Shown one piece after another: positions 9,282-18,056 of a stretch of 64,000 nt of DNA. The translations under genes and the position numbers were made by a program. Each line of letters opens with the position of its first letter. Position 1 is the first letter of the stretch. The notes under the pieces were generated by a model that saw nothing but the letters and a program-made list of their open reading frames with translations, was not told the origin of the DNA and ran no database searches. Source of the DNA: Planctomycetaceae bacterium (GTDB lineage: Bacteria; Planctomycetota; Planctomycetia; Pirellulales; UBA1268); NCBI GenBank assembly GCA_902629495.1, contig CACORA010000002.1, positions 1 to 64,000 of the forward strand. Reading direction: 5' to 3'.

Positions 9282-9770
9282 TTATGGAAGAAGGACGGCA
9301 TCAATGACGTGAATCGTGCCATTGCTTGCTCGAATATCTGCCTTGACTACATTGGCGTCACCTACTTTGACTCCACCGCCAGCAACTGAAACAGGAACAT
9401 CAGAACCTTCTACCGTTTTTGCAGACTTCAGTTTTGATACTTTCTTTGAGGACACCTTTCCAGGAACGACATGGTAGGTGAGAACTTTTACAAGCTTATC
9501 CTTGTTTTCTGGCTTGAGCAGATTCTCAACGGTACCCTTTGGAAGTTTTGCAAAGGCTTCATTTGTTGGAGCGAAAACGGTGAACTCGCCTCCAGAAAGA
9601 GTTTCTGCAAGTCCAGCAGCCTTGACTGCGGCAACCAAGGTGCTGAAATCAGAATTATTTGCAGCATTTTCAACAATAGTTTTGTCGCAGGTACCACAAC
9701 CAGCCATTGATGGCTGAGACATAGTTACCATGAGACCAGCAACGGCGATCATTGCAAAGGAACGCAACAT
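9282..9770 (-). CDS. Secreted fasciclin (FAS1) domain protein
   Basis: 162 residues: a signal peptide ending near residue 23 (PSMA before GCGTCD), then a single FAS1 domain. The H1 box is [11 protein letters not shown] (about residues 63-73), the central YHVVPGKV box follows near residue 99, and the H2 box is the C-terminal [13 protein letters not shown]. Single-domain FAS1 proteins act in cell-surface adhesion. Two cysteines at the mature N-terminus (GCGTC) are common in bacterial members. A GAAGGA ribosome binding site lies eight bases before the ATG. The gene stands alone with its own terminator. Confidence 0.95.
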   Translation of the reverse strand: MLRSFAMIAVAGLMVTMSQPSMAGCGTCDKTIVENAANNSDFSTLVAAVKAAGLAETLSGGEFTVFAPTNEAFAKLPKGTVENLLKPENKDKLVKVLTYHVVPGKVSSKKVSKLKSAKTVEGSDVPVSVAGGGVKVGDANVVKADIRASNGTIHVIDAVLLP

Positions 9771-10150
9771 TATTTAATCCTTCATAAGGCAGCCAGTGAA
9801 ATGGCTGCGGAAAAAAATTGAACAGTCAACTGAGATACGTCAGTTAAAACGAATTGGAAGTATTGTAGCCGGGGACGTGATCAAAAGGAGTCCCTCACAT
9901 TATTTCGGCGATTGGAAAGAAAGTTAGCCGGAGATTGGCGATTTTGGGGTGGTCCCTGTTTCGTGTGGTGCCGCAAAACAATTGCTTTTCCACCGCGTTA
10001 CGCATGCCAAGGTGATGTTGCGATCATAAAAAGGGTGTTTCTTTCTTTTGATCGGGATCTTCGATGTGCAACACGTCGAGTGTACTTGAGTTGAAAGAAT
10101 TGGGGGGCTGTTCAGTAGATGAGTGATGTGTGCAACATACCAAATATGGA
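9771..10150. other. Intergenic region with two small stem-loops
   Basis: 380 bases upstream of the fasciclin gene and downstream of the esterase. Two perfect small hairpins occur: GCAGCCA/TGGCTGC at 9789-9808 (7 pairs, loop GTGAAA) immediately before the fasciclin ribosome binding site, in its 5' leader, and AACTGA/TCAGTT at 9828-9845 (6 pairs). They may be leader structures; no known regulatory RNA family is recognisable. The remainder, up to the esterase stop, shows nothing. Confidence 0.4.
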
Positions 10151-11026
10151 TTAATTGTCCGTTGATATATCAGTATGTATGTTCTCAGACTGCTGCAGTG
10201 TTGCCGGACCAGAAAGGTATCCGAGTGAAACCAGGAACTGATCCACTTCGAGCATGGTTTCTTCAAACAGTTTGTTAAAAAAACCATGTGATTGATTTTC
10301 ATACCAGACAAGATCACAACGTCCCCCAGCCTTTTCTACGGCTTTACAAAATTGCTCACCTGTTGCAACAGGAATAAGTTTGTCTTTTGTTCCACAAATA
10401 AAAAGTGTCGGAGGTATGCCTTTTTTGATGTTATGGAGAGGAGAAAATTCCTCCCAATACGGCTCGACGCGATTGTGTCCATAGCCGTTCTTGCTGTTAT
10501 CAATAACAGGATTGAAGAGTACTAATGCCTGCGGGAGTGGACTGACGGAAGTATCTTCACCATCCTCATCAAATTGAGTGATGGTGGCAGTTGCTGCTGC
10601 CACATGTCCACCAGCAGATCCACCGCTTGCTACGATTTTATTCGGGTCAACACCCAGATTGTTCGCATGACTGCGAATCCAACGGACTGCAGACTTGCCA
10701 TCACTCACGCATACCTTGGGTTCTGTTTTATGTTTTTTATTGACACGATAGTCAGCACAAAACGCCACCATGCCACGAGAAGCAAGGTACTCTGCATGAC
10801 GAGAAAACTGTGTGTAACTACCAGAAGACCAGCCCCCACCAAAGAAAAAAACTATGGCAGGACGTGTGTCCGTCGATTTCCAGTTTTCTGGATAATACGC
10901 ATGAAGCAAAAGAGTGCCTTGTGGCGTTTCTTTGTAGGTGATGTTTTGATCGGGAGGTGGATTCGTTTCAGCACATAGGGTTGTCGCCAAAAAGAATGCT
11001 ACGAACAAAACCATGGGGTATTTCAT
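10151..11026 (-). CDS. Secreted alpha/beta hydrolase (BD-FAE / HSL-like esterase)
   Basis: 291 residues with a signal peptide (MKYPMVLFVAFFLATTLCA). Oxyanion-hole motif FFFGGGW at residues 60-66, nucleophile elbow GGSAGGH with Ser137, acid probably Asp in the GTKDK segment near residue 216, and His in NQSHGFF near residue 246. This is the esterase/lipase group that contains feruloyl- and acetyl-xylan-type esterases as well as hormone-sensitive-lipase relatives; an ester on a polysaccharide is a reasonable but unproven substrate. It is a close paralogue of the proteins at 36076-37083 and 62251-63137. It is divergent from the oxidoreductase at 11452. Confidence 0.9.
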   Translation of the reverse strand: MKYPMVLFVAFFLATTLCAETNPPPDQNITYKETPQGTLLLHAYYPENWKSTDTRPAIVFFFGGGWSSGSYTQFSRHAEYLASRGMVAFCADYRVNKKHKTEPKVCVSDGKSAVRWIRSHANNLGVDPNKIVASGGSAGGHVAAATATITQFDEDGEDTSVSPLPQALVLFNPVIDNSKNGYGHNRVEPYWEEFSPLHNIKKGIPPTLFICGTKDKLIPVATGEQFCKAVEKAGGRCDLVWYENQSHGFFNKLFEETMLEVDQFLVSLGYLSGPATLQQSENIHTDISTDN

Positions 11027-11451
11027 AAGTTGCCACCAGTTGTCTTAGTGCTGAATAGTCGTCATTGCCAATACTTCCTGCTTTGTACTGTATCAGAATG
11101 TACTCCAAAGATATGTGAAAGTGATGTTCTGTCCGTTTCTGTGGGCCTGTGATATGAGAACCAACCAATAAGAATAATGCTATCAGCAGTACAGCGTGGC
11201 CTTCTGATCGTCGTCCGATCTCCGTGGCTGCTTGAACGTCGTCTTTTTGTGGGTTGTGGGAATCCTCAATAGACAGGCTATCACAAAGGCTTAAGCAGCT
11301 GTCGGAGTGATGAACGATATGTTTTTGATTCATCGATTTGATTGTTCAGAGGAACTGCACATTCTTTGAAAGGTTGACGCATGAAAGTCGATTGGTACAA
11401 CCAGCGAGTAGTTGTTTCTTAACAAAGTCCGGTTCTCAAGCGAGGGCAAGT
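11027..11451. other. Divergent promoter region
   Basis: 425 bases between the minus-strand esterase and the plus-strand oxidoreductase, so promoters for both should lie here. A minus-strand open frame of 121 codons (10968-11333) with one hydrophobic stretch crosses the esterase start; it was not accepted as a gene because it overlaps the esterase N-terminus and has no recognisable features. No repeat or clear hairpin was seen. Confidence 0.4.
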
Positions 11452-12750
11452 ATGAAGTACAAGACAAATAGGCGGCATGCTCTGAAAACCATCGTAGCAT
11501 CTTCCGTTATGACCTCATTGAGTGCGCAGGGGCGAGCAGCAGATAGTCCGAACGAGAAGCTCAATCTTGCATTTATTGGTGTGGGCGGACGTGGTGAGGC
11601 CAACCTTAAAGAATTGCACAGTCAAAATATTGTTGCCTTTGTCGATGTCGATGAAGAACGTGGAGGCAAGAGCTTTGAGTCGTATCCAAGCGTACAGCGT
11701 TTTAAGGACTATCGTAAAATGTTGGACGAGGTGGGAAGTAGATTAGATGGTGTTGTGATCAGCACACCGGACCACACTCACTTCCATCCCGCCTATGCAG
11801 CCATGCAAATGGGGCTGCATGTCTATTTGGAAAAACCATTGGCACACAACGTTTGGGAAACACGTATGCTGACGAACTATGCAGCAAAGCATAGGCTGGC
11901 CACTCAACTCGGTTGTCAACGTCATGCAATCCCCAACATGGCTCATGTTGTCGAACTGATTGCAGCCGGCGCGATTGGTAAGGTATCGCAGGTGTATTGC
12001 TGGAAATCTGGCAATCGCGGTATGCCTGAGATGCCAACGGATCGTCCGCCGATACCAAAGACGGTGGATTACGATTTGTGGGTTGGCCCCGTAAAGAATG
12101 CCCGGCCGTATCATCCATCGATTTGTCCCTATGGCTGGCGGTTCTGGTGGCAGTTTGGCAGTGGTGAAACCGGTAACTGGGGATGTCACATTTTAGATAT
12201 TCCTTACTGGGCGCTGGGGCTGGGCCATGCGGACCGGGTGCAGGCATCGGGGCCTCCTGTGGACGCCGAACGAAGTCCGAAAGCAATGCACTGTGAGTTC
12301 CATTTCCCAACAAGCAATCAAGGAGGTCCAATCAAAATGCACTGGGATCACGGTGATCCGGGGACGCAGCTTGAAGATGTCACAGGGATAAGCGGACTTA
12401 ATCTCAAAGGGATGAATACGTGCTTCATTGGTGAAAAAGGTTCACTCTTAGCTGGTTTTGATAAACATCAATTGCTGCCCGAAGATCAATTCAAAGAGTA
12501 CACGGTGCCTGCGCATACGATTCCAAAATCACCAGGGTTTCATCAGGAATGGGTCCATGCCTGTAAAGGTAACGCACCAGCAACATGTAATTTTGACTAT
12601 TCTGGTCCACTGTCAGAGACGGTGCTGCTGGGCAATGTCGCATATCGTACTGGCGACTTCATGTGGAATCATCAAGAGCTTTCCACTGGTGAAAATACGA
12701 AAGCACAGGCGTTGATTCGTGAAGAGTATCGAACTGGCTGGGATATTTGA
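11452..12750 (+). CDS. Tat-exported Gfo/Idh/MocA family oxidoreductase
   Basis: 432 residues from the ATG at 11452; an upstream start would add 38 residues before the leader. The leader has a twin-arginine type signal (NRRHALK, then a hydrophobic stretch to about residue 28), so it is an exported member. The NAD(P)-binding Rossmann motif IGVGGRG follows near residue 43, and EKPLA near residue 130 is the family's conserved lysine motif. Members interconvert sugars, inositols or their derivatives using a bound nicotinamide cofactor; exported planctomycete members are numerous and their substrates are mostly unknown. It converges with a sulfatase gene. Confidence 0.9.
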   Translation: MKYKTNRRHALKTIVASSVMTSLSAQGRAADSPNEKLNLAFIGVGGRGEANLKELHSQNIVAFVDVDEERGGKSFESYPSVQRFKDYRKMLDEVGSRLDGVVISTPDHTHFHPAYAAMQMGLHVYLEKPLAHNVWETRMLTNYAAKHRLATQLGCQRHAIPNMAHVVELIAAGAIGKVSQVYCWKSGNRGMPEMPTDRPPIPKTVDYDLWVGPVKNARPYHPSICPYGWRFWWQFGSGETGNWGCHILDIPYWALGLGHADRVQASGPPVDAERSPKAMHCEFHFPTSNQGGPIKMHWDHGDPGTQLEDVTGISGLNLKGMNTCFIGEKGSLLAGFDKHQLLPEDQFKEYTVPAHTIPKSPGFHQEWVHACKGNAPATCNFDYSGPLSETVLLGNVAYRTGDFMWNHQELSTGENTKAQALIREEYRTGWDI

Positions 12751-12835
12751 ATCGTATCAATGGTGTGTATCACGATAAAGATGTCTTAGATGGAGAGGGT
12801 TCTTCAGGAATCAGATCATTCCTCTGGTCTGCATC

Positions 12836-12870
12836 GGTGCTATCTGGCCAACAAGTACCATCGTTTTTTT
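12836..12870 (+). terminator. Possible terminator of the oxidoreductase gene
   Basis: A weak stem GGTGCT/AGTACC (12836-12841 with 12854-12859, one G-U pair) is followed after four bases by a run of seven T (12864-12870). It sits 85 bases after the oxidoreductase stop and just before the stop of the convergent sulfatase. Confidence 0.35.
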
Positions 12871-12874
12871 CGTA

Positions 12875-14629
12875 TTACGATGATTTCTCTTGGATTTTTT
12901 TCTTCGCTTCACGTGCTTTTTTCCGAACGTCGCGTTCTGCTCTCTTTTTCAATTTGTCATTCAAATTTTTTCGACTGGTATCTGTAGCCGTGCCATTCAA
13001 TGCCTCTGGCACCGTGATTTTTTTCCCGTTGATTTCGATTTGCTTGATGAGTGCAAGCTGTTCGTTGATCTGCCCCGGAGGGGAGGTGTTATGCCCTGGG
13101 ATGAACTCTCCGAAAGGACGACCAATTGCTTCGAGGTCATGCTGCATGAGCGCACGCATTTCTCTAAGGCGAGCAGCTTGTCTCGTATCGTATGCTAAGT
13201 TCTGCATTTCCTTTGGGTCGCTCTTTAGGTGGTAAAGCTGATCTTCGTCAAAGAACCCAGGGTGATCAGCCCCTCGCACGCCAATGCCTAAACGCCCGAT
13301 GTAAGATAGCGCTTTTGGTAAGTTTTGTGGAGAGGCTTTCTCGATCGCGGTGATCTGTTCTTTGGTATGACGAACGGCGATGTAAGACCAGTCTTTCGTG
13401 ACGGTCGCCCTCGCTGCTCCCATTTCGAGATACACATGATCTCGCCAATCATTGGTTTTTCCATTCTTGAAAAGTGGCTTCAGACTTTTTCCGTCGATGT
13501 GGTAGGAATCCGGTTTCTTTGCCTGAGCAAGTTCGAAAAACGTTGGTGCAAGATCAATGTTCTGCACAAGTTCGTCACAGACTTGCCCTGCTGGGATTCC
13601 GTTCGGCCAACGCATAATCATGGGCACCTTACAACCACTATGCGAAAAGACGGATGCCTTGCCGTCGCGACCGTGATCCGGTGCAAAAATGACGAGTGTG
13701 TTGTCATCAATTCCAAGTTGTTTGAGCTTTTGAAAGATTGCTCCGAGTGAATCATCGATCCACGCCTCACCAGCCACATGGCTGTCCGGATCAAAGCCTT
13801 TTTCTGAAATTGTTTTGAGAAGTTCTGCGCGCGGTGTCATCACCTCAGGCAGACTTTTTACTTCTCCTTCTCCAGTTATAAGTGGATGATCCATCGATTT
13901 TCGCCAGGACTTATCCGGCCCGTGGAGGAGCGTGCTACAAAGATGGAGGTAAAAGGGGCCGTCTTTATGTTCTTCAATAAACTCCAGAGCTGCCACTGTT
14001 GTCCACTCTGGGTTGTGGGAAGAATAGGGACTATGAATGTTTTCCGGGTAGACATTCTTCGCCCATGAAAAGCCCAGTGTTTGGAGGTAACGGCGCATCC
14101 AGTGTTCATTGTGTCTGAACTGAGCTGAGGTTTCGGCACCGGGGTTTGCATCTTTGGGAATATCGATCCATCCGTTTTTACCTTTGTAGAACTCCGGGAA
14201 ATCTAGTTTGGAAGTGAGATGATATTTCCCAACAAACCCAGTAGTGTAGCCAGCCTCACGGAGAACATTCCCCACATTCATATTGTCGCGTTCGAGTGCA
14301 ACATTGAAATTGGGGAGGCCCTGGTTTTCTTTCCCACCAACTTCGTCAATGTACCTTTTGCTATACGAGTTTCCAGCAAACCGACCAGTCAGGAAGGTGT
14401 ATCGAGAAGGCGTACACACCGAGCTGCTCACATACGCCCGGGTGAATTTCATTCCTTCCTTTGACATACGGTCGAGATTTGGCGTATACGTGTCGCCTCC
14501 AAAAGCGGCAATGCTCGATGGGTTCTGATCGTCGATGAGAAACATGATGATATTAGGACGATCTGCACGAGCTGTTGAAACAAGCATTGCCGACACGCAG
14601 AGCATTGAAAATGAGAAGAAGCGTTTCAT
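12875..14629 (-). CDS. Secreted sulfatase with polybasic C-terminus
   Basis: 584 residues. Signal peptide MKRFFSFSML... ending ARA at about residue 22, then the sulfatase metal pair (LIDDQ near residue 33), formylglycine motif CTPSR at residues 72-76 followed by TFLTGR, a APDHGR metal site and a lysine-containing C-terminal subdomain. The last 35 residues are extremely rich in Lys and Arg (for example KKRAERDVRKKAREAKKK) and lie outside the enzyme core. An AAAGGT ribosome binding site lies upstream. Substrate unknown; a sulfated polysaccharide is likely. It is downstream of another sulfatase on the same strand (172-base gap). Confidence 0.9.
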   Translation of the reverse strand: MKRFFSFSMLCVSAMLVSTARADRPNIIMFLIDDQNPSSIAAFGGDTYTPNLDRMSKEGMKFTRAYVSSSVCTPSRYTFLTGRFAGNSYSKRYIDEVGGKENQGLPNFNVALERDNMNVGNVLREAGYTTGFVGKYHLTSKLDFPEFYKGKNGWIDIPKDANPGAETSAQFRHNEHWMRRYLQTLGFSWAKNVYPENIHSPYSSHNPEWTTVAALEFIEEHKDGPFYLHLCSTLLHGPDKSWRKSMDHPLITGEGEVKSLPEVMTPRAELLKTISEKGFDPDSHVAGEAWIDDSLGAIFQKLKQLGIDDNTLVIFAPDHGRDGKASVFSHSGCKVPMIMRWPNGIPAGQVCDELVQNIDLAPTFFELAQAKKPDSYHIDGKSLKPLFKNGKTNDWRDHVYLEMGAARATVTKDWSYIAVRHTKEQITAIEKASPQNLPKALSYIGRLGIGVRGADHPGFFDEDQLYHLKSDPKEMQNLAYDTRQAARLREMRALMQHDLEAIGRPFGEFIPGHNTSPPGQINEQLALIKQIEINGKKITVPEALNGTATDTSRKNLNDKLKKRAERDVRKKAREAKKKIQEKSS

Positions 14630-14801
14630 GAAGAAGTACCTTTAAGGTGTAAACAGCTGGCGAACAGTGGCTTCAGTATTCATTGATGAAGTGGCGGTAG
14701 TGTGCTGATAAACAGTTGTTCATGATGAGAGTTTTGGCTCGAAGCATATGCGGACAAACGCGTTCCCATTTTCCATTGCGAGTAATGTCGACCCTCAATC
14801 C

Positions 14802-17150
14802 TCACTTATTTGCGTGCCTCTCGACCATTTCTACAAACGTTTTCATTGAAGGATATTTTCCTTGGCCGGCGTTATCCGGAGTGGATCTTTCGGGGTGGGG
14901 AAACCAACTCATGTAAATAAAGTAATCCGGGTTGATCGTATGTTCTTGGCAGCGGTCGATGAGCTTGAGTATCGCTTCGTGGTAGGCTTTGTCACTGGTG
15001 TTGCCGGCAGTTTTGCTCGCGGCGATCATGCCGAAGTCGCATCTGATTTCATTTCGTACATATTGTTCGACGGCTTTTGTCTTTGGCCAGCTGTTGCCAT
15101 TGATCTTTTCGTCAGGCAATTCCACAGGGATATCGAGGAGGATGTGGTCGAGTGTGTAGCCGTGTTCTGTGAGTACCTCCGTTAATGCACGGTAGGGGGT
15201 TTCGTAGTCCTCGTTGTGCGGTGGGAGTGCGTCGATGATACCGATAGCGATATTCGGAAAATGCTTTTTGTAGAGATGAAAGGCGTCGAGGACGTCCTGG
15301 TAGCGTTTCTCCATAGGATAGCGGGGGTTGGTGTTTCTGAGGGGGCCTTTGAAGAGTGGCTTGGAGAGAACGCTTTGAAGGCTGATAGACCGGATGGTAA
15401 TACCTGCATCGATCATGGTCTTGATAAGCGGAATATCCTGCTCCAGAACATCTTTCTTACGGCCAGCGTGGCGAAAGGTTGCGCTACCGACGTCGAGTAC
15501 AACGGGAATGCCGGCTTTCTTTAGAACAGGAGCCATGGTTTCACGGATGAAGTGATTTGAAATTTGGTTGTTTTTCTGTTTCAGAGAGACGCTGCGAATC
15601 ATATAGACGTCCATCTTTTCGGCTGCCTCTGCCCATACATTGGGATTGCTAAATTTAGACTTGAAGTCAGGCGGTATGCCGCCGCCCCGATGCTGGTTGT
15701 TGTCCTCGTACCAGAATTCAGGATCGGATCTTTCGCTCGTTTTCGTCGTTTCACGTGCTTTGATACGTTCGGCTTTTGCTTTTTCGCGTGCTGCTTTCTT
15801 TGCTTCTTTCGATATCTTCTTGGTTTGTGCATTGGCATCAGGATTCCAGCGTTTTTCCTGATTGCTGACCGGGTCTGCCATTGCATCGAGCCATGCGTTG
15901 TATTTGCTCGTGAGTTCGAAAACCACGTTCGGATGTTGTCCAGAAACGTCAGTGGTTTCGCTAAGATCTTTTTCAAGATCAAAGAGTTCCATGCGATTCT
16001 TCTCTGCGACAAGTTTCCAGTTGCCGGAACGAATGGCCCACTTTCCATTGGCACCCCCAGAACTCCAGAACAGTTCATCGTGGAGATTGTCGGCTTCGCC
16101 TTTGATCGCAGGTAGAATACTTTTTCCGTCGAGAGGTTTATCCTCTGGCATGGGGACCCCCGCGGCGTCGAGGGCTGTAGCAAAAAGGTCGATGGACCAC
16201 ATGGGAACGTCACACTTTTTTCCACCTACTAATTCAGCAGGCCATGACACAATAAATGGGACATGAATTCCACCTTCGTAATCCATCTGCTTGAAGCCAC
16301 GGAGCGGTGCATTGTTGGCGTGCATGGCACTGGAGCCGCCATTGTCGGTAAGAAAGATGAGCAGGGTATTGTCAAAAACGTTGTGCTTCTTCAGCGAGTT
16401 CACGATCTCCCCGACTCCCATGTCGAGGTGCTTGATCATGGCCATAAGGGTGTCACGTGTATCATCGCCGGTGACCTGCTTGATATCTTCTTCGGGCGCC
16501 TCCGGTGGAGCGTGTACTGCGTTATAAGCAACATAAAGAAAGAATGGTTCGTCTTTATGTCGGTCAATAAAGTCGACTGCCTCCTCAGTAATGCGAGTAG
16601 TAAGGTAGCCTTCTTCTTGAATGGGTTCGAGTCCACGATAAATGGGATGGTCCATGTTTGAGTGGTCAAAGTAAGGATGTGCCCCGCGTCCCATAAAACC
16701 ATAGAACTCGTCAAACCCACGATGCATTGCGTGGTACGCTTCAGTGAGTCCGAGATGCCACTTGCCGAGCGCACCAGAAACGTACCCGGCTGGTTTGAGT
16801 CGTTGAGGAAGGAATACTTCATCAAGCGGAACACCTGATCCGCCCTCCCCTGCTGTATAAATGCCAAATCGTTGTTGATACCGACCGGTCATGAGTCCCG
16901 CACGCGTCGGCGAACACACGTGCCCACTCGTATAGCCCTGAGTGCAGATGATAGATGAATGTGCGAGGGCATCTATGTTTGGTGTACTGACTTCTGGCGG
17001 AGCGTGCGGATTGTAGCTGACATCGGCATAGCCCTGGTCATCCGTAAGAATAATGACAATGTTCGGTTTGTCGTTCGCCAAGATGATTGAGGGTACACCG
17101 ATCAAACTTAAGACAAGTGCTTTGAATATGGGTTTGGTCTTAAAGGTCAC
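14802..17150 (-). CDS. Sulfatase fused to a C-terminal barrel-like domain
   Basis: 782 residues starting at GTG 17150, with GGAAG eight bases upstream. Signal peptide to about residue 25, sulfatase domain at about residues 28-432: metal pair TDDQG (36-40), formylglycine motif CSPTR at 79-83 then AGLMTGR, FLTDNGG metal site near 276. A Lys/Arg/Glu-rich charged linker follows at about 440-475, then an unrelated domain of about 300 residues (476-782) with regular strand-helix alternation (VVLDVGSATF, ITIRSISLQS, IAIGIIDALPP, HILLDIPVEL, DYFIYMSWFPH) that reads as a TIM-barrel-like fold. Planctomycete sulfatases usually end after the C-terminal subdomain, so this is a true fusion. The added domain may bind or cleave the glycan. 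Confidence 0.85.
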   Translation of the reverse strand: MTFKTKPIFKALVLSLIGVPSIILANDKPNIVIILTDDQGYADVSYNPHAPPEVSTPNIDALAHSSIICTQGYTSGHVCSPTRAGLMTGRYQQRFGIYTAGEGGSGVPLDEVFLPQRLKPAGYVSGALGKWHLGLTEAYHAMHRGFDEFYGFMGRGAHPYFDHSNMDHPIYRGLEPIQEEGYLTTRITEEAVDFIDRHKDEPFFLYVAYNAVHAPPEAPEEDIKQVTGDDTRDTLMAMIKHLDMGVGEIVNSLKKHNVFDNTLLIFLTDNGGSSAMHANNAPLRGFKQMDYEGGIHVPFIVSWPAELVGGKKCDVPMWSIDLFATALDAAGVPMPEDKPLDGKSILPAIKGEADNLHDELFWSSGGANGKWAIRSGNWKLVAEKNRMELFDLEKDLSETTDVSGQHPNVVFELTSKYNAWLDAMADPVSNQEKRWNPDANAQTKKISKEAKKAAREKAKAERIKARETTKTSERSDPEFWYEDNNQHRGGGIPPDFKSKFSNPNVWAEAAEKMDVYMIRSVSLKQKNNQISNHFIRETMAPVLKKAGIPVVLDVGSATFRHAGRKKDVLEQDIPLIKTMIDAGITIRSISLQSVLSKPLFKGPLRNTNPRYPMEKRYQDVLDAFHLYKKHFPNIAIGIIDALPPHNEDYETPYRALTEVLTEHGYTLDHILLDIPVELPDEKINGNSWPKTKAVEQYVRNEIRCDFGMIAASKTAGNTSDKAYHEAILKLIDRCQEHTINPDYFIYMSWFPHPERSTPDNAGQGKYPSMKTFVEMVERHANK

Positions 17151-17270
17151 GAATCGGCTTCCAGTTCTAGGGGATTATAAAAATTGAGATACAGGATCGA
17201 TTGAATTGCAGGTTAGTGTTAGCACTGTGAGCGTATCTTCAATTGGCGAACTGTATCATCACTGGCCGTC

Positions 17271-18056
17271 TCATTTTCGTTTTTTTCTGCTTTTCTTTTC
17301 TTCATGCGTGACACTGCGGATGTATGCCTCTGTTTCACCCTCCGAGAGGCTCCCAGACGTATCTTCGTCGGCCCGTTTGAAAATGTTGTCAATGTGATTG
17401 CCGCTTGTGCAGATGCTGGCAAACTCTTTGATGGAGAGCGTGTCGTCTTTATTTTCATCTGCTTGAACGAACCATTCCCCTGGTGTCATTCGTGAGAGTT
17501 TCCACCAGGACACACCGCTGAGTGCTTTTTTAAATTCGGTGGCGTTAAGCACACCATCACTATCTTGATCAGTCTTGCGAAATGAGTCAGGTCCGTGCTT
17601 TGGTGAGAAGTAGATGTACGTGCTGAATTCAGGGTAACTGATTGACTTGCTGCCGTCTTTGTCCACCTTGTTGAACAATTCTTGCTCCGTCATCGTGAGA
17701 CGCTGCTCGCCAATCGACGATGGCTCACCAATTGGGGGAGTAAAAGTGATGGTCTTAATTTGTCCGTCTTTTCCACAGGAGGCTTTCACGCCAAAACCTA
17801 CCTGTGGTTCGCGTTTGCTTTTTGCTGGAAAGCCTACGAAATAGACCTTTGACGTTGCGTTTACGTATAGCTTGCGAAGGTGCTCACCACTTTGCTGGAC
17901 ATCAAGCTTTGATCCCGACGAGTCGACGCGTGTCAGCGTACCAACGACAACAGGGCTATCTGGCCCCTTGCTATTGGGTTTCGCCTGAACATTCGAGGTA
18001 GAAACGAGAACCGTGCTGGCCAAGAATGCCATGGTAAAAATGGATTGGTGTGTCAT
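17271..18056 (-). CDS. Secreted protein with four EF-hands
   Basis: 261 residues: signal peptide (MTHQSIFTMAFLASTVLVSTSNVQA), a beta-rich region of about 80 residues (TLTRVDSSGSKLDVQQSG...), then four consecutive EF-hand loops with intact acidic ligands: DKDGSKSISYPE, DQDSDGVLNATE, DENKDDTLSIKE and DEDTSGSLSEGE. It should bind calcium outside the cytoplasm. The last residues are basic (EEKKSRKKRK). The start overlaps the stop of the DUF1501 gene as ATGA (18053-18056), so the two are translationally coupled in one operon. EF-hand proteins are frequent companions of DUF1501/DUF1549 genes in planctomycetes. Confidence 0.93.
   Translation of the reverse strand: MTHQSIFTMAFLASTVLVSTSNVQAKPNSKGPDSPVVVGTLTRVDSSGSKLDVQQSGEHLRKLYVNATSKVYFVGFPAKSKREPQVGFGVKASCGKDGQIKTITFTPPIGEPSSIGEQRLTMTEQELFNKVDKDGSKSISYPEFSTYIYFSPKHGPDSFRKTDQDSDGVLNATEFKKALSGVSWWKLSRMTPGEWFVQADENKDDTLSIKEFASICTSGNHIDNIFKRADEDTSGSLSEGETEAYIRSVTHEEKKSRKKRK

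Noticed and set aside
10968..11333. Minus-strand open frame of 121 codons with a hydrophobic stretch
   Set aside because: It overlaps the N-terminus of the esterase, lacks a ribosome binding site and shows no coherent domain; the region is better explained as a divergent promoter.
15564..16225. Long frames on both strands within the fused sulfatase
   Set aside because: Out-of-frame shadows; the sulfatase frame continues across them with family motifs before and after.
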